Assembly (NCBI GenBank): GCA_010015655.1
Contig: ML976677.1
Location: 502,115 to 566,114, forward strand
From: Bimuria novae-zelandiae CBS 107.79
Taxonomy: Eukaryota > Ascomycota > Dothideomycetes > Pleosporales > Didymosphaeriaceae
Reading direction: 5' to 3'
DNA length: 64,000 nt
Part shown: piece after piece, positions 11,423-24,607 of the stretch
Layout: every line of letters starts with the position of its first letter
Position numbering within the stretch: position 1 is the stretch's first letter
The notes under the pieces: model-generated
Databases searched by the model: none
Seen by the model: only the letters and a program-made list of their open reading frames with translations
Told to the model about the DNA's origin: nothing
Program-made: the position numbers and the translations under genes

Positions 11423-12203
11423 GTAGGCCTGAAGAGTGAACACTGTGAAGAGGTCGGTATTGCTTGTGGAAGTGGAAGGCAGGTGTGCGCAAATGCATGT
11501 GACATGCGTTGGGCCAGGGGACCCGCATATTATCTCCCAACTACATACTTGGAGAAAGTGTTATGCCTCGATGAGATTCGCCCCTCATGGGCATCGGAAA
11601 TTTCTGCTGTGGTGTAAATGCCTCAAGTCGTATCATAGGTACGTAGTTAAGGTAACCTAACAACGCAATTATCTCGGCTCTCAGCTAATATATGAGCCCG
11701 AAGAAATAGTTTAGCCACGAAGGGTGAGCTTCAGCATTGTTCCACATAATTTGGGTTGCTGCGTGTCGTATGACCCGTTCAGGTCGTTGAGAATGATAAA
11801 AGAAAAGCTTGAACCTGGGAATCTGGAGAAGGCTAAGGTAGGGTTAAGCAGGTTAGTAATAATCCTAGACGTGTCGGCTGCCCGCCAAGTCCGTCGCCTA
11901 CCCGGAGATATCGCGGCTGAAACCAAGTAGAACATTGAAATCAACATTGAATCAATCAATGACTCAACCTTTATTCTTTCCAAAAGACATTTTCCTACGA
12001 ACAATGTAGCCACGTGACTGACGTCAGAGATGGTATACGTGGAAGTTACTACTCCGGTGCACGGACTAGGGACTCAACAAAAACTCTTCCCGCTCTCTTA
12101 CTCTCAGAGCGGACTCCTCACTCCGCACACTCTTTTCTGCAGATAGCAATACAGCTTGTTGTCCTCATATGCTTGCCTGCCCACAAACAACCCTTACTAA
12201 GCA
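11423..12203. other. Intergenic stretch, no supported gene
   Basis: Short frames on both strands (for example 74 codons from 11436 and about 100 codons on the minus strand at 11711-12013) lack start context, codon bias or recognisable motifs. I see no gene here. Confidence 0.4.
12011..12026. promoter_or_regulatory. E-box CACGTG next to CRE-like TGACGTCA
   Basis: CACGTG at 12011-12016 and the perfect palindrome TGACGTCA at 12019-12026 lie about 180 bp upstream of the ATG at 12204. They match bHLH and bZIP (ATF/CREB-type) binding motifs. Function is inferred from motif match alone. Confidence 0.25.
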
Positions 12204-12812
12204 ATGCTTGCCGGATTTCGAACCACGACGACCCGAGCTGCACCTTGTACCACCTTAAGAACCCTCCGTGCCGTGGTCGGGCGACCCTGTTGCGTCATAG
12301 CTGCGAGAGCTCTCCATAACGCGACGGCAGAGTTTACTGAACTTGGCCCAGAGGGCACACTCGTCACAAAGGATGTCTCTATCCGAATTGGCGACCCTGG
12401 GGAAGCCTATGTCTGTATTCCTACAGAAGTGGGTTATGCTCTGCAGGCGGGTGGCCGCCTCGCCCAGAGCTCATCGGCTCTCCCTAAGCGCTAGGATAGG
12501 CTCGCCTTGAGCTACTTCCACGATACCCAGCACTTTGTCCTCGGTAACCGTCACACTGTACCGTGTCCAGTTATTGCTGCTGACATCCTGATCGTTAGAC
12601 TCATCACCTAGTTGCCCCCGCCTAGTTGTCCCTCAAGAACTTCCCCGCCAATCTACCGCGAATACAAGCCCAGCAACCTTATATCACTACGGCCTGATGT
12701 ATACAATCGCCCTGGACGGAACTCCAGATGGTACCTCCGCAAGACCCCACATTCCTATTTCACGCATGCTAATAGAAGGCAGCAGAGTTTACTGAAATCG
12801 TTAGTGCCATAA
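12204..12812 (+). pseudogene. Possible pseudogene, 202-codon frame with two TAG codons
   Basis: From an ATG in good fungal context (AAGCAATG) one frame runs 202 codons and is broken only by TAG at 12492-12494 and 12609-12611. Both could arise from CAG by a C-to-T change. Random sequence of this composition would show several more stops. The N-terminus (MLAGFRTTTTRAAP, then Arg-rich without acidic residues to about residue 40) looks like a mitochondrial targeting peptide, which is inference. The later part (TKDVSIRIGDPGEAYVCIP) is not a family I recognise. It may be a RIP-leaked old gene, or simply a chance frame. Confidence 0.3.
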
Positions 12813-14262
12813 GACCAGAAATCGAAGGGACAACTTGATAGATTAAAGGACATGTGACCATGGAGGCATGGCCGACTATAAAAAGTCTCGATTTGAAAAC
12901 GCTGCAGAACAACCAAGCCTTGAGTCCTGGCTTAGACTGCCTCGCAGCAACGGCGGCCCGATGCATCAGCAACACCATACTAGCTTGGCGTCGTGTGGAT
13001 GCTACTGTCAGGGTTTGCACAACGCCACCTACGCAAAGAGCAGTTGTTAAGTCCAGGGAAGTCGCTGCCTACGGCTGCGCGGGTCGAAGCCTTTATGCAA
13101 GTCGGGATCCTGCTCGTAGTAGAGGCACGATACAGATCTAGGTCGTGGAACTCCTTCCATGATGCCGTTACACTCACCATCAGTCGCCATAGAGATCCAG
13201 TTCCATGAACAGCAGTCTCGCATCCATCCCAACTTGCCGGGTCCCCACCTAGCTCCTCGTCTAGGTTACGATCGCAGTGTAAAGGGGTAAGAGCGGCAAT
13301 CAGCGTGGTACATGTAAGGCATATGCTACAATGCTCTCGAGATATCTAGTAAACCTCGTATAGCTTGCATCTATCGTGTTCTTGACCTCCACGCCCGCGC
13401 TAGCGATTACATTGAAAAACTATCAATCTTTGGACAATCTCCCGTTCATTGTCACCCTATTTCATAGGTAGTCTAGATATCCGGTGAGCCCCTCGTATCA
13501 AGTCTTCGCCCGGGCTAGAAGTTGCAGTAGTAGCCTTGTGCTCTCCCCTGTCCGATCTTGCATACATCGTCCGATGGCAAAATCTCCCGATACCGCTCAA
13601 CCAGCCCATCGGAACTGCAGCCTAATATTCTATGCACGTAAGAAAAGCATAACAGTATGTGAAGAATGCGATAATAGGTCCCTGAGTTATGCAATGGCAT
13701 GGACAAGACAGTACAACGAATCGCATCACAAGTTCTTTTTGCAGTTCTTAGTAGTGGACTTCAAGAAAACTGAAGTTCGTAGCCTCCCTCGTTCAAATAA
13801 TCGCACCTACCACAGGATACAACTTTCAGTTCGCATAAAAACCGGTGAGAATAAACTCCGCCTGAATCAAGCCCCTCAAGCTCTACCTTCGGACAAGGTT
13901 GTTCCTCACCCTACCCTGTGTATGCGACCCATCGTCCAGACTAGAGAATGCAGTGAAATTCCCCACATACGCTAAGGAAATTCGCCTAAATAGGTTAAAA
14001 ATCAATGACTTCGGCTATTTGCAGATCTTTCACGAACTTGAAAGCTACGAGATAGTGGATTACACGCTATAGTCGTGTATCGAGTAGGAACCACGCCAAA
14101 CTCAGGTTGTTTCAAAGCGTTTCATATATATCTAATGAAATACACAGTTACATGAAGATATCTAATGGAAGTCGGCTTTTTCGATGGCTCCTTGTTGAAT
14201 AAAAGTGAGCTGGAGAGTAATGCCAATCCTCAGGAAAATTGAGCTGAGTAGCTCACTGTGTA
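12813..14262. other. Normal-composition region, no convincing gene
   Basis: Open frames of 60-95 codons overlap on both strands around 12850-13230. A plus-strand frame of 163 codons (13484-13975) opens with GTG, its first ATG being about 30 codons in. None shows codon bias, start context or motifs I can name. They could be remains of decayed genes, but I cannot support a call. Confidence 0.35.
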
Positions 14263-16249
14263 CCTAAGTGGCTTATGTAAGCTCGCGAACCTTAGCGAGC
14301 TCACGTAAAACTAGGCTAAGTCTTATATTTACGACATACCCCTTAAGTAAGTTATAATAGTAATAAGCCTGCGCGCAAATAAAGCTCTAAAAAGCTTATA
14401 TAAAATACTTTATTAGTCTTTAAAATACTTATAGTAATTTTACTTTATATGAGTTACTTATTTCAATAGAGCTTAGCTTCGTATTAAAAGTACACTACTA
14501 GTAAGATAGGCGTATATCCTACTAGTAAGGCAAGTAAGCGCGCGCTGTTAGGTTCCATCCAGGATAGCTGGTCCTAAATGGGCTAAGGTTGGTTCTCGGG
14601 CAGGAGTACTGGTAGGACAGGAAAGGGTTGTAGTGATAGCTTGCGCCTGTCACTAAGGGCGTTAGTATTAAAGGTGTGTATAGTACAATCAAATCAACAA
14701 GGTTGCTTATTCAGATCTAAACGATAGATTAATAAACAGGTTAAACATAAATGCCTTAAGGGTATTCGTGTAGGTTTATATACAAGAGGGGTAAACCTTA
14801 CTGTCTATCTCTCTTTCTACCGTCCCTAGATTCCGATGAATGGTCGCGCCGTCCGTGGATGGTGCACCTTCCACAATCTTGGCAGGATAGTATGTCTTGG
14901 CTGGATGGTACATCACGTGACCTCGGTTACGCGACCCCGCCGAGTGTCACTTCCACTGAGGCCCGTTGGTCCTCCGCGTTCCATACATGTTCAGATCCTA
15001 ACACGCGCCTTCTATTTATAAAAGTAAGAAACGTATACGCTTACGCTAACTATAAAAAGTCTTTCTTTATTATAATAAATCTTTTATTTTTATATTACTT
15101 TACTTATAATACTTAATCTTACAAAATCTTTCTCCCTTTGTTCCGCATATATTATACTATTGATATTATAATTAATATAGTACGCGTTTCTCTATAAACT
15201 TTTCAACCTATACTAACTTATTTTAAGACTTTTTATAACTATCTTTTTATAAGACGTCTTACTTAAGAAAATACGCTCTACGTAAAATAAGCTATTAAGA
15301 AAAAGTCTTAGCATAAGAAAAAGTAGCGTATAAAGAATATTTATAAAGGTAAGTATGCTATAACTAAGCGTTGTACGCTTAAAGCTACTCTTACTACTTT
15401 ATTACTTTTTTTTACTATCTCTAGCTAACGTTAAGACTACTACTATAATTATTAGTAATAATTAGTTTACTAAAACTAAGTTTTTATATTTATATATTAG
15501 GTACGTGCTAAATATAATTATTAAAGCGTCTAATAGTAAGTGTGTATATAATTTAGCTAATAAAAAGCGCTACTAGCGCTATTAAAATAGTACTTATAAG
15601 CTTATATAAGTGTAAGTTTCTAAGGCTTTATTTTAATAATAGGCTAATAAAATAATAATCCTAAAATATTATATAAATACTACGTATTATTTTTTAAGAT
15701 TAAGAAGTAATAGTCTTCAAATATAAGTATTATACCCTATAATGTTTAAGCTCTAACTAACTAGCTTTTTCAGACGTATGGCTTAAGGACATGCATAATA
15801 TTATTTATTAGCATCTTAGTCTAATTATTAAGAAGGTTATTACTCTACTAGTCCCTACTCTTGTGGCTCTTTCGACTTCTACACCTCCTATGGCTCCTAC
15901 GGCTCCTGCACCTCTTATAGCTCTTACAATATTTTTAGCCCTTTTAACGCCTTTACGCAATCCGAGTCTTATGCCTCCTGAAATTTTTAAAAACTACTTA
16001 AGCTAATTATAAAAGTCTAAGCGCGCGTTGTATTATTAGTAATAAAATTATTTTACGTAAAATTTATATGCTTATCTAGTGTAACGACTTATACTAATAA
16101 TAAAGACCTAACTATAGACTTCTTATAACTTTATTTAAGTAGCTTTAAAATTTAATATAGCGCTAGCTATATCTTGCGTGTAGCTAGCGTAAGCGTTAGG
16201 TCCGATAATATAATTATAATAAAGAGGCGTATTAATGTATATTAGTTTA
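14263..16249. other. AT-rich repeat relic hosting a solo LTR
   Basis: RIP-like sequence with no recognisable reverse transcriptase or transposase motif. A plus-strand stretch near 15850-15985 reads as Pro/Ala/Thr-rich peptide (STPPMAPTAPAP), which could come from a gag-like or structural gene. The solo LTR at 14546-15003 inserted into it. Confidence 0.45.
14546..15003. repeat. Solo LTR (458 bp) with target duplication CGCGC
   Basis: Begins TGTTAGG and ends CCTAACA, a perfect 7-bp terminal inversion. It is flanked by CGCGC at 14541-14545 and 15004-15008. A TATA-like TTTATATA lies near 14775. It is scarcely mutated although the flanking sequence is heavily AT-shifted, so it landed after that host had decayed or escaped mutation. 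Confidence 0.9.
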
Positions 16250-16392
16250 TGTAACGTCGAAAAGAGTGTTGAGGCAATCGTTGTTTTTGATTAAGAAGCT
16301 ACTCTATGGAGCTATATACTATGGATCACGTGAGTCACATGCACGGGCCACATGTACGCAGGTGACCCAAGCTTCTATACTAAACCGTTACA
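16250..16392 (-). repeat. Copia D 3' LTR
   Basis: 143 bp, preceded in minus sense by the polypurine tract at 16393-16405. It is a copy of the repeats at 28744-28877 and 59972-60118, with several RIP-type transitions relative to them. Confidence 0.85.
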
Positions 16393-16429
16393 CACCCCCT
16401 TAGCTTCATGTTAATTAAGAGGTGAAGCT

Positions 16430-17043
16430 AAAGTCTTGCTTAATTAGGTAACTAGATATATAAAAATATTATTATTATTAACGCTGTCCTGGAGGCGTTA
16501 CGCGATATTAAGAAAATAAAGCTATTAGATAAACTCCTAATAATTAGTCTTTAAGAGGACTTTAGTAAGCCTGTTAGCGGCTATCTTATCTATAGGAACC
16601 TATTTAATAATAAGTTACAAAGCCTCTACCTGTTATTAAATCTACATCTAATAGATATCAACGTGTTAAACTTTTATATATAGTTAATTATTATAGTAGA
16701 TCGTAGACGTTATGCCTAAGTTAAATAAGATACTATTAAAAAAGCAAAGCTACTTTTCTATCTATAATTTAGTAAAGAAGATTAAAAGTAACTCTAATTT
16801 AGTAGTAGACTTAGTAATAGTGCGCTGGACGGTGGCTTTCTAGTTAATAATTATACTATAAAGAAAGAAATATTATCTTTATAAGCTTTAACGTATCTTT
16901 ATAAGCTTTAACGTATCTTTATAAGCTTTAACGTATCTTTATAAGCTTTAACGTATCTTTATATTATCTACGTACGAGGCTTCTAACGAGCCAAAGAATA
17001 AAGGATTATACTAGTTATTATTATTAGAAATAACTTCTATGAT
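16430..17043 (-). pseudogene. Copia D RNase H and pol C-terminus relic
   Basis: In minus sense the frame shows HVDIYQM (near 16660), then PIDKIAANRLTKVLLKTN near 16540-16600. These are the last RNase H motifs and the ADGLTK-type tail of Copia pol. Many stops interrupt it. A 20-bp tandem repeat and then a solo LTR lie upstream in the reading direction. Confidence 0.7.
16875..16963. repeat. Tandem repeat, 20-bp unit, 4.4 copies
   Basis: Four perfect head-to-tail copies of a 20-mer (ATCTTTATAAGCTTTAACGT) plus nine bases of a fifth, inside the Copia D RNase H relic. The copies are identical although the neighbourhood is heavily mutated, so the expansion is later than most of the RIP-type change. 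Confidence 0.95.
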
Positions 17044-17298
17044 TGTCCGTACGCAGTACGGGCAGCTACCTAATGCGATGTCTTAAGATAGGTGACAATA
17101 GTTATGTAATACTGCACAGGCAAAGGCACAGACCATAGTCACCGTGCGCGAGCATTAATCCTTATAACCCCCTTTCCTTCGTACGTAGAATAGACAGACA
17201 AGACTTGAATACCAGACCCTTTTCTCACCCGTACCATCGTACAACTATCTAGCCCTATCATATCGCGATATGCTTGGCTTAGTATAGCCCATTCAACA
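17044..17298. repeat. Solo LTR (255 bp), second copy of the 1521 family
   Basis: Starts TGTCCGTACG and ends CATTCAACA, the same length as the copy at 1521-1775. Flanks are ATGAT (17039-17043) and ATAAT (17299-17303). The single G/A difference is the transition expected from RIP on the other strand after insertion. It interrupts Copia D. Confidence 0.85.
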
Positions 17299-17496
17299 AT
17301 AATTAAGTTGTTATAAGAACCTTTAATAGCGTAGTGTTAAGTCACAAGCAAGTATCGCTAGACGCGTTATATAGCTATAATATATAACTATCCTAAATTA
17401 GTAAGATGGCAAGCAAGAACGACGTGGCTATAAGTAACGTTAGGCCACGTCTAGTAAGTAATATAGGCTAGGTGGCTAACAAGCTCTTAATATAGC

Positions 17497-17670
17497 TATC
17501 GCGGGAATTATCCCTTGTAGGTACCCTGATTGGAAGGATCAGGTGGAACGGGTAAACATAACACTAAATACTTAGTATAAATACTACTCTTACAGTAACT
17601 TTTTATATATTACTAATTAATTAATTTAATTTTTAAACTATATACTCTCTAGCTTGTTTTACCCTCTATA
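17497..17670 (+). repeat. Copia C 5' LTR
   Basis: 174 bp. The outward-facing first half is much less mutated than the inward half when compared base by base with the 3' LTR. Confidence 0.9.
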
Positions 17671-18039
17671 GTTATAAGACTAGTGTTTTAAGAACACAGG
17701 ATAATTTCCGTTACGTAATTAATTATTAGATAAATTATTTAGATACTTTAATTTATCTAAATACTTCTCGCGTCGCTCTATTCTTGCATAATAAAGCGCA
17801 CTTTGTTTCTCCTTACGAGCATCTTAAGTAGAGCATATAGAGCTTCTCTACAAGCTCCTTCCTCTCTCTTCTTCTATTACACTAGACCTCCTTTTCCCTT
17901 AGTAGTGGGCTAAGATTTATAACAAGCTTAAAAGAGTACTCTTCTTAAACCTATAAGGGACTCTACTCTCCTAGCAAGCATAGTACGCCTAACTAATTAA
18001 AAGTGCTAGCTAGCATAGTTTATATAGCTTAAGTTTTAG

Positions 18040-21000
18040 GCTATGCATTAAGGCGTTTAGAATTACGTTAATTTAAATACTCTAATTACTAATAACCTTA
18101 TGGTAACTATTTTTAAGTTTCTAGAACTCCTAGAGCTCCCAGAATTAATTAATAATAAATATAATAACCTAAATAAGCTTAATAAAGAATAGATTAAGAA
18201 AGTAGCGCGTTATAGCACTTTTTAAAATAAGAAATCTCCTAAAGAACGTAAAAAGGATCGTGCTAATTACTAAAATAAAGCCTTACGCTTATACTAATTA
18301 AAGGTAGGCTACTATTAGGCGCGCTAAACTAAGTATACCGCTAGAATATAGTAAGTATAGAATATATTTAATTAGGTAGCTAGGACTACTAATACGCAGC
18401 TGCTAATACCTGCTATAATAAGTATTAGTAACTAAGAATGTTCTATCTTATAGATAATTATATACTTCCTTAAAAGGGGGCTTACCTTATTAGATATAGT
18501 AATACTTTATTAAATTTAATAGGAATACTGCACCCTGCTTAAACAAGCTTAATGAGAAAGAACAAATCTAGAATAATAGTATAAGGAGTAGAGTACTCTT
18601 TATATGCTTGCCTCGTAGTATAAGATCCTAGAGATTAAAGGAGAAATCGCGATAACTAACTTTTTAAGCACTATAGCAAATAAAAATAGCTCCTAAATAG
18701 GCTAAAATCTAGCATGCTAATAATAAATAACAGCAAATTTTAGGTAAGTACCTACTTATTTTAAAGGAAGTTAGTAGAATCTTCTTAGCTTACCTTAATA
18801 TATAAGTTTTAAGCTTAGGCTTTAAACTAGTAATTTTTATAATACTCAGTAGATAGAGCACTATTAAATCTAGTAATAAAGATAAAGAATTACTATAGCT
18901 AAGTAAGCTAAAAGGCTACTTATATAAAGAAGAATTATACTACTAGCCACCTTAGGCTTATAAGCGCCTTAGGACTATACTACTAGGCTCCTCTCTAGGC
19001 AGAGCTATTACGCTTTTTAAAGAAGATAAAGATAAGATCCTTACTTATTTTACACTCCCTAAGTACGCTAAGGTACGCGCAATAATTACTAAAAAGTAAA
19101 AAAAAAAAACCTTTACTATAACTAAACGTACTACTTAAGTTAAGTTCCTAAAGTATTTTACTATCGCCGTAATTAATTTCTTAATTATAAGCTTAGAGAA
19201 AGTGTCCAGGATTTACTTTAATATATACTTTAATACTTACCTTCTTTTTAAAAGTACTATTTTTAATAATAGCAGAGTCCTGTACTTAATAAATAACGTA
19301 TTAGTGCTCGTGTCAGGCACCTTTAAAAACTCTATAAAGTATAAAATAGTTAAAGCTAGTGTAACTTCCTATCTAATACTTAAAAGAGGTACTAGAGTGA
19401 TTAAGGTACTTTTTAAACGGTTAAATAAAACACGTACTGATTTTATACTTTTAGACCTTATAGTAGTAAAATACGTCTATATAAATATTATTTTTAAAGT
19501 TTATTTAGGTAGGAAGGACGTCTAGTATCTTAGTCTTAATAATATACTTTGTGTAAGAATACTTAAGTATAGTATTATACTAGCTACGCTTTATCGCAAG
19601 CATAACCTTACTTTTATTAAATATAAGCCTCTTAACGACTATACCATAGTTATAAGCGTGCTTTTTACTTATTATAAAATTATTAGCTCCTATATTACAC
19701 ACCTTAGGATAGATACTCTAAATATCTAGTACTAAAGAGTATGCTACTGTAGGAGAGACGCTTTAGAAGCTCTTATTAAAAGAGTAAGAAATATAAAAAT
19801 ATAAAATATTTTAAGAAGATAATATAAGCACTACGCTGTTATACACGCGTCTTACGTAGTGTTTAAAAGGCTAATGGAGCGCTTGCCACGACTATACTTC
19901 TAAATTTCCTAGGATTTATTTAACTACCTATTAGGAAGGCTTAGAGAGTGTTAGACAATAATTCTAAAGTATAACTATCGTAAAAAGCTATATACGTTTT
20001 ACTTATATAATAAGTCTACTACGCAGATCCTGCATACCTAGGAGAGCTTCACTAAGCGTATTTAAATACGCTATAAGCTTAAGATTATTATAATCTTCTA
20101 AAATAATAATATAGTACCGCGACCTTTAAAAGGTAAAGGACGCTTTAAAATATAGGGTAAGGAATATAGTATTAAGGTAAAAATAACGTCCTTATTTACC
20201 TATAAGCCTAATAATAGAGCATAACGCGCTAGGTAGAAAGTAATTATATAAGTTTTAAAAATAAAACTTAGTATAAACTTGTCTAATAAGCTATAGCTTA
20301 AAGTTATAAAAGTAATTACTTACTTTATTAATATAAGCCCTACTCCTTTATAAAGAATACGCTTACTACATAAAGCGCTAGACTTTTAGTTTACTTAGTA
20401 TTTTAAATAGTATTAGCCTAAGCGTGTAAGAAGCACTTTAGCTAATTTAAGGCCAAATTAAAGTAGTATTTACGCGTATAATTTTTTTGTATACCCCTTA
20501 AATAAGGACTAAGTAGCTAGTCGTTATAATTATAACTTTAAAATAAAGCTAAAAAGCTATATTAGATATTTAGTAAGCTTTAGAGCTTCTAATATTTATA
20601 AAATATAGGTACTGGTGCTTAATTAGGTTATTACTACGCGTAATATCATATTTAATAAAAGTTATTTTCATTTAGTAGAGAAAGATTTAGTAATTAAAAA
20701 AAAGAAATAAGCTTACTAATATTTTTATAAAGGTAAGCTAATTAATCTTAAAACAGTCTTTAAGGATCTTACTAAGCACACTAGCGCGTAACTTAAAAAG
20801 TAAGTAAAATATAAAAATAAAAAAACGCCCTCTAAGCACTAGCTTAAAAGCGTAGCTAATTAAAAAAGTAGATTTTAGGATAGCCTACTAAAATAAAGCT
20901 TAATTAATGAGGTAAAAGGCGTATAAGCTACTAATTAGGCTAGTAAGTAGTTAAGAATTTATACGTAGCACCCTAATTACCTAGGCCTTATAATACTAGA

Positions 21001-23000
21001 ATACACGCCTACTCCTATATATTAGCGCGATAATAATTATACTAGCAGCCTATAGGAAGTGCACTCTGCTAGCAAAGCAGGCCCACTAGAATCGAGGCGA
21101 ATAAGCCAATAATAAGAGCCACCAAGCTCCATAGATGCCTCTCGAAGCGGTATACGAGACTCTAAGATACCAAACGAAGCAGAACCATCACAACCTATAC
21201 GAAGACAATACAAGCGCTAGGAATAGGGGCTAGCTACGCGTTTAAGCTATAGATAGCGTTGCTAAGATCCTAATAATTATAGCACGGTAGGGGGTAATAT
21301 AGGAAATAATAATATATTTATAGTAATTAATAGCCTAGTAATTAAGTGCTTAAATATATTATAGCTTAATTTTTTGTACTTCTTTCTCCCCTGTATTATA
21401 AAAGACTAGGGAGCTTATGGGAAGCTTACTATAATTAATATAATAGTATAGGCTACCCTACTAACTAAGGTAATAAAGCTAAAGTTAGGGACATACTTCT
21501 ATATAGGCAAGCTCCTTCCTTTACTTATAATATAGAAATAGCCTATCTTATATAAGCTTAGGGAGCTCTTTATTAATACTACTTATAAGGAGATTATAAT
21601 ACTATTAAAAAAGGAAGCCTAAAAAGAGGTTTTAAATAACTTATTAAGAGAGCGTCCACTCCTACTAAATTAGGTCTTTACCCATAAGTTTAATAAAGAT
21701 AGCTTCTTTACAAAGTGTAAAGCTTAAATAGTCTTAAGAGGCAACTTATAGTAGATTAACTTAATCTCTTTTATATACGCCGCTACGCTTATTATAAGGT
21801 CCTTTGGGACTAGAATTATAGTTATAGCAGAATTTAATCTAAAAACATTATAATATAATATTGTAGGAGCTTTCCTCAATATTTTAATTAGCAAAAGCAA
21901 TCTAGTGCTTTATAAGCTACTAAATAGCTTTAAGAAGCCTAGGAAATATATAAAGCTTAAATAAGCACTATATAGACTAAGAGACTCGCCGCTATTATAG
22001 TATAAGAGGTTCTTAAGCACCTTAGTAAAAGCTAGCCTTACTTTTTCTAAAGAAGAACACTGTTTATTTTTTAATAAAAAGTAAAGAATTTTTATACTAT
22101 TCTACGTAAACAACATCCTCCTTTTCTATTATTAAGATTATAAGAAAGAAGATCTTAAGCTTATTAAGTAGATTAAGAATAAATATAACCTTAACGACTG
22201 CAGTCTAGTAAAGTAGTTTTTAAGAGTTTAAGTAATTAAGAATAGAGCTGCTAAAACGATCGCTCTAGTCTATAATACATATATTAAGAAGATTACTGAG
22301 AAATTTAAACTAGAAAGTGTAGCGCACTTTTTAAAAATACTACTACTATTAGTAGAGCTTATAAAGAACAAGGGCAACACTTTAAAGTAAGAAGTTAAAG
22401 TATACTAAGAGCGAGTAGGCTTAGCGCTTTATATAGCAATTATGCTACGCCTAGACGTTGCTTTTGCTATTATAAAGCTCTTTTATTTTCTAACAAACCT
22501 AAGCAAAGCTTATTTTATAGTAGTTAAGCGCCTAATTATCTTTCTATTTAATTTACGCTAGGAAGCAATCTATTATAAAGCTACGCTAAGCCTAAAGCTT
22601 TTAATATATAGTTACGTATTATTTATAGATAATCCAGAAACTTAGTAATTATTCTATAACTATAATATAATACTATTTAGGGGTGTAATAGTATAGAAGG
22701 CCGCTTGCCAGCCCACCGTAATAATATTCACCACTAAAGCTAAGCTAATTACACTTGAGTATATAGGTAAAGAAATAATACCTTTAAAAAGATTTTTACT
22801 AAGCTATTACTAGACCTAAGCAACGTTTAGAAGATCTATTATAATAATAAGTATATAATTATACTAGTAGTACGCATATATAAGAGGATTATAACCAGCG
22901 TACGCTATATTAATATAAAAATATATAGCTACGCTAGGAGGACGCAAAAGACTCTTTTAAAATAAAATACTTTAAGATAAGTAATATACCTATAGATAAG
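18040..23000 (+). pseudogene. Copia C gag-pol relic
   Basis: A 107-codon open piece (19202-19525) lies in the protease/pre-integrase region. The reverse transcriptase region near 21870-22130 shows LVLYKLLNSFKKP, LRDSPLL and FYVNNILLFY (YVDD degraded to YVNN). The RNase H start near 22420-22560 shows GLALYIAIMLRLDVAFA and FYFLTNLSKAYF. Stop codons are dense throughout, so nothing is translatable. Confidence 0.75.
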
Positions 23001-24428
23001 TTCATAAAAACTCTTTTTTAATAATAGTTTAACTATTTTAAACAGTAGCTAAACTTTAAAAGTATGAAAAAGTAAATTATAAAGTATAAGAATTAAGAGC
23101 ATAAAGCGCTAAAGCGCTAAAAAAGGTTCTTAGCTAGTATATAATAATTATGGACACTACTACTATTAGTCTAGTTAATTATAAGCTTTATAAGCTACTT
23201 AAACTGCTTAACAGCATAAATACGCCTTTTAGACATAGATAGTTTAGTAATAATATTATTAGTAAGCTCCTCTTCCTTTGTATTACTATTATATAGATTA
23301 AGTATTACCCTTATAGCAGCACGCGCCTTCTTTAGCTTACGCCCCTATAAGTAATTATTATAAGGATTAAATAGAGTTTAAAAAGATATATACCTCTAAG
23401 TTCTAGTGCTAAAGGAGAGCAAGAATGTTAGCTATAATAAGCTTATAAGTAAAAGGGCTATTTTAAATAAGCAAAATTATAAAGTAAAGTAGTAAAATAC
23501 TTATACTAAATAGTAAGAGTAGCTAAAGCTATAGCGCTAATAGTAACTAGTTTTTATAGCATACTTATAGTACTTATTATTAAAATAACCCTTAAGCGCG
23601 CTTTTAATATAGCTAAGATAAAACTTATCGCGTAAATTTTATATAGCTACTATAAGTAGATATAGCGTAAAGATCTTTTAAGTTATATTACCTTTAGGAC
23701 CGCGATTTAGAGTAGCTAGCTTAGGCTTAAGATTAGGTATAGGCTTAACTATTTAGTATCGCTAAAAGATAAAGGCGCGTAAGCGGATACTCTAAGTAGC
23801 CTATTACGCTTTTTAGGAGTATAAATTAGAGTTATAGGAATAGTAATTTCTTAAAGCGTAGAATAATTCTTCGTAGTGCGCGCACGCGTAATAGTAGCTT
23901 GCCTTAAGATCTTCTTTCGTAAGGTCTTCTTAGTAGAGCTAGCCTATAAAGCGCATTAGTAAATTACTAAAACTAATAGAAAAAGTAAGGGATCCTTAGA
24001 GCTTAGACGCTATAAAGGTTGGTTACTATAATAGTATAGCGCTACTACTGTACTAACATCTAAGAACTTACTATAATAATAGCTAAGTAAGAACTTGCTT
24101 TAAATATAAGAAAAAGGGCTATTACGTAAGACCTTTAAAAGTAAATAGTTAAGCGTTATAAAAGTTTATTATATAACTTAAAGAAGAAAAAATAATAAAG
24201 GGGAAAGACTTTATTTCTTATAAGCGCGAGCGTAGGCAGCGCGCCAACGCTAAGTAAGATTACGCACTATTACTTAGTAGCGCACTACTCCGCTCTAATT
24301 AGACAGCGCTAGTTAATTACGATATCGCGCTCGATCACAAGTTACGCTTAACTAAGGTCTATAATTCTGCTAAGGAATAGCTTAGAAGCTCGTAGTTAAT
24401 ATCTAAAAGCTTACGAAGCTAGGGGGTA

Positions 24429-24602
24429 TGTCGTAGGAATTATCCCTTATAGGTACCCTAATTAGAAAGATTAGGTAGAACGGGAAAATATAATATTAAA
24501 TACTTAGTATAAATACTACTTTTATAGTAATTTTTTATATATTACGAATTAATTAATTCGATCTCCGAACTATATACTAGCTAGCTCGTTTTACCCTCTA
24601 AA
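24429..24602 (+). repeat. Copia C 3' LTR
   Basis: 174 bp, starting TGTCG directly after the polypurine tract and followed by target duplication ATAGC. Its inward-facing first half is RIP-mutated, and its outward half keeps ancestral C and G bases. Confidence 0.9.
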
Positions 24603-24607
24603 ATAGC

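Larger units (their letters stand above)
17497..24602 (+). mobile_element. Copia C, full-length LTR retrotransposon (7106 bp)
   Basis: LTRs of 174 bp lie at 17497-17670 and 24429-24602. Target duplications ATAGC are at 17492-17496 and 24603-24607. The 5' LTR start is TATCG where the 3' copy has TGTCG, a G-to-A change. The primer site after the 5' LTR (GTTATAAGACTAGT, 17671-17684) fits a mutated initiator-Met half-tRNA site. The polypurine tract CTAGGGGGTA precedes the 3' LTR. Relics of gag, protease, integrase, reverse transcriptase and RNase H read on the plus strand. It is nested in Copia D in the opposite direction. Confidence 0.92.

Noticed and set aside
13484..13975. 163-codon plus-strand frame
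   Set aside because: Opens with GTG rather than ATG, has no codon bias or motif, and a fungal nuclear gene would not use GTG. Noted only as open sequence.
16875..16963. CRISPR-like array
   Set aside because: Repeats are directly adjacent without spacers in a eukaryotic, transposon-rich context. This is a plain tandem repeat.
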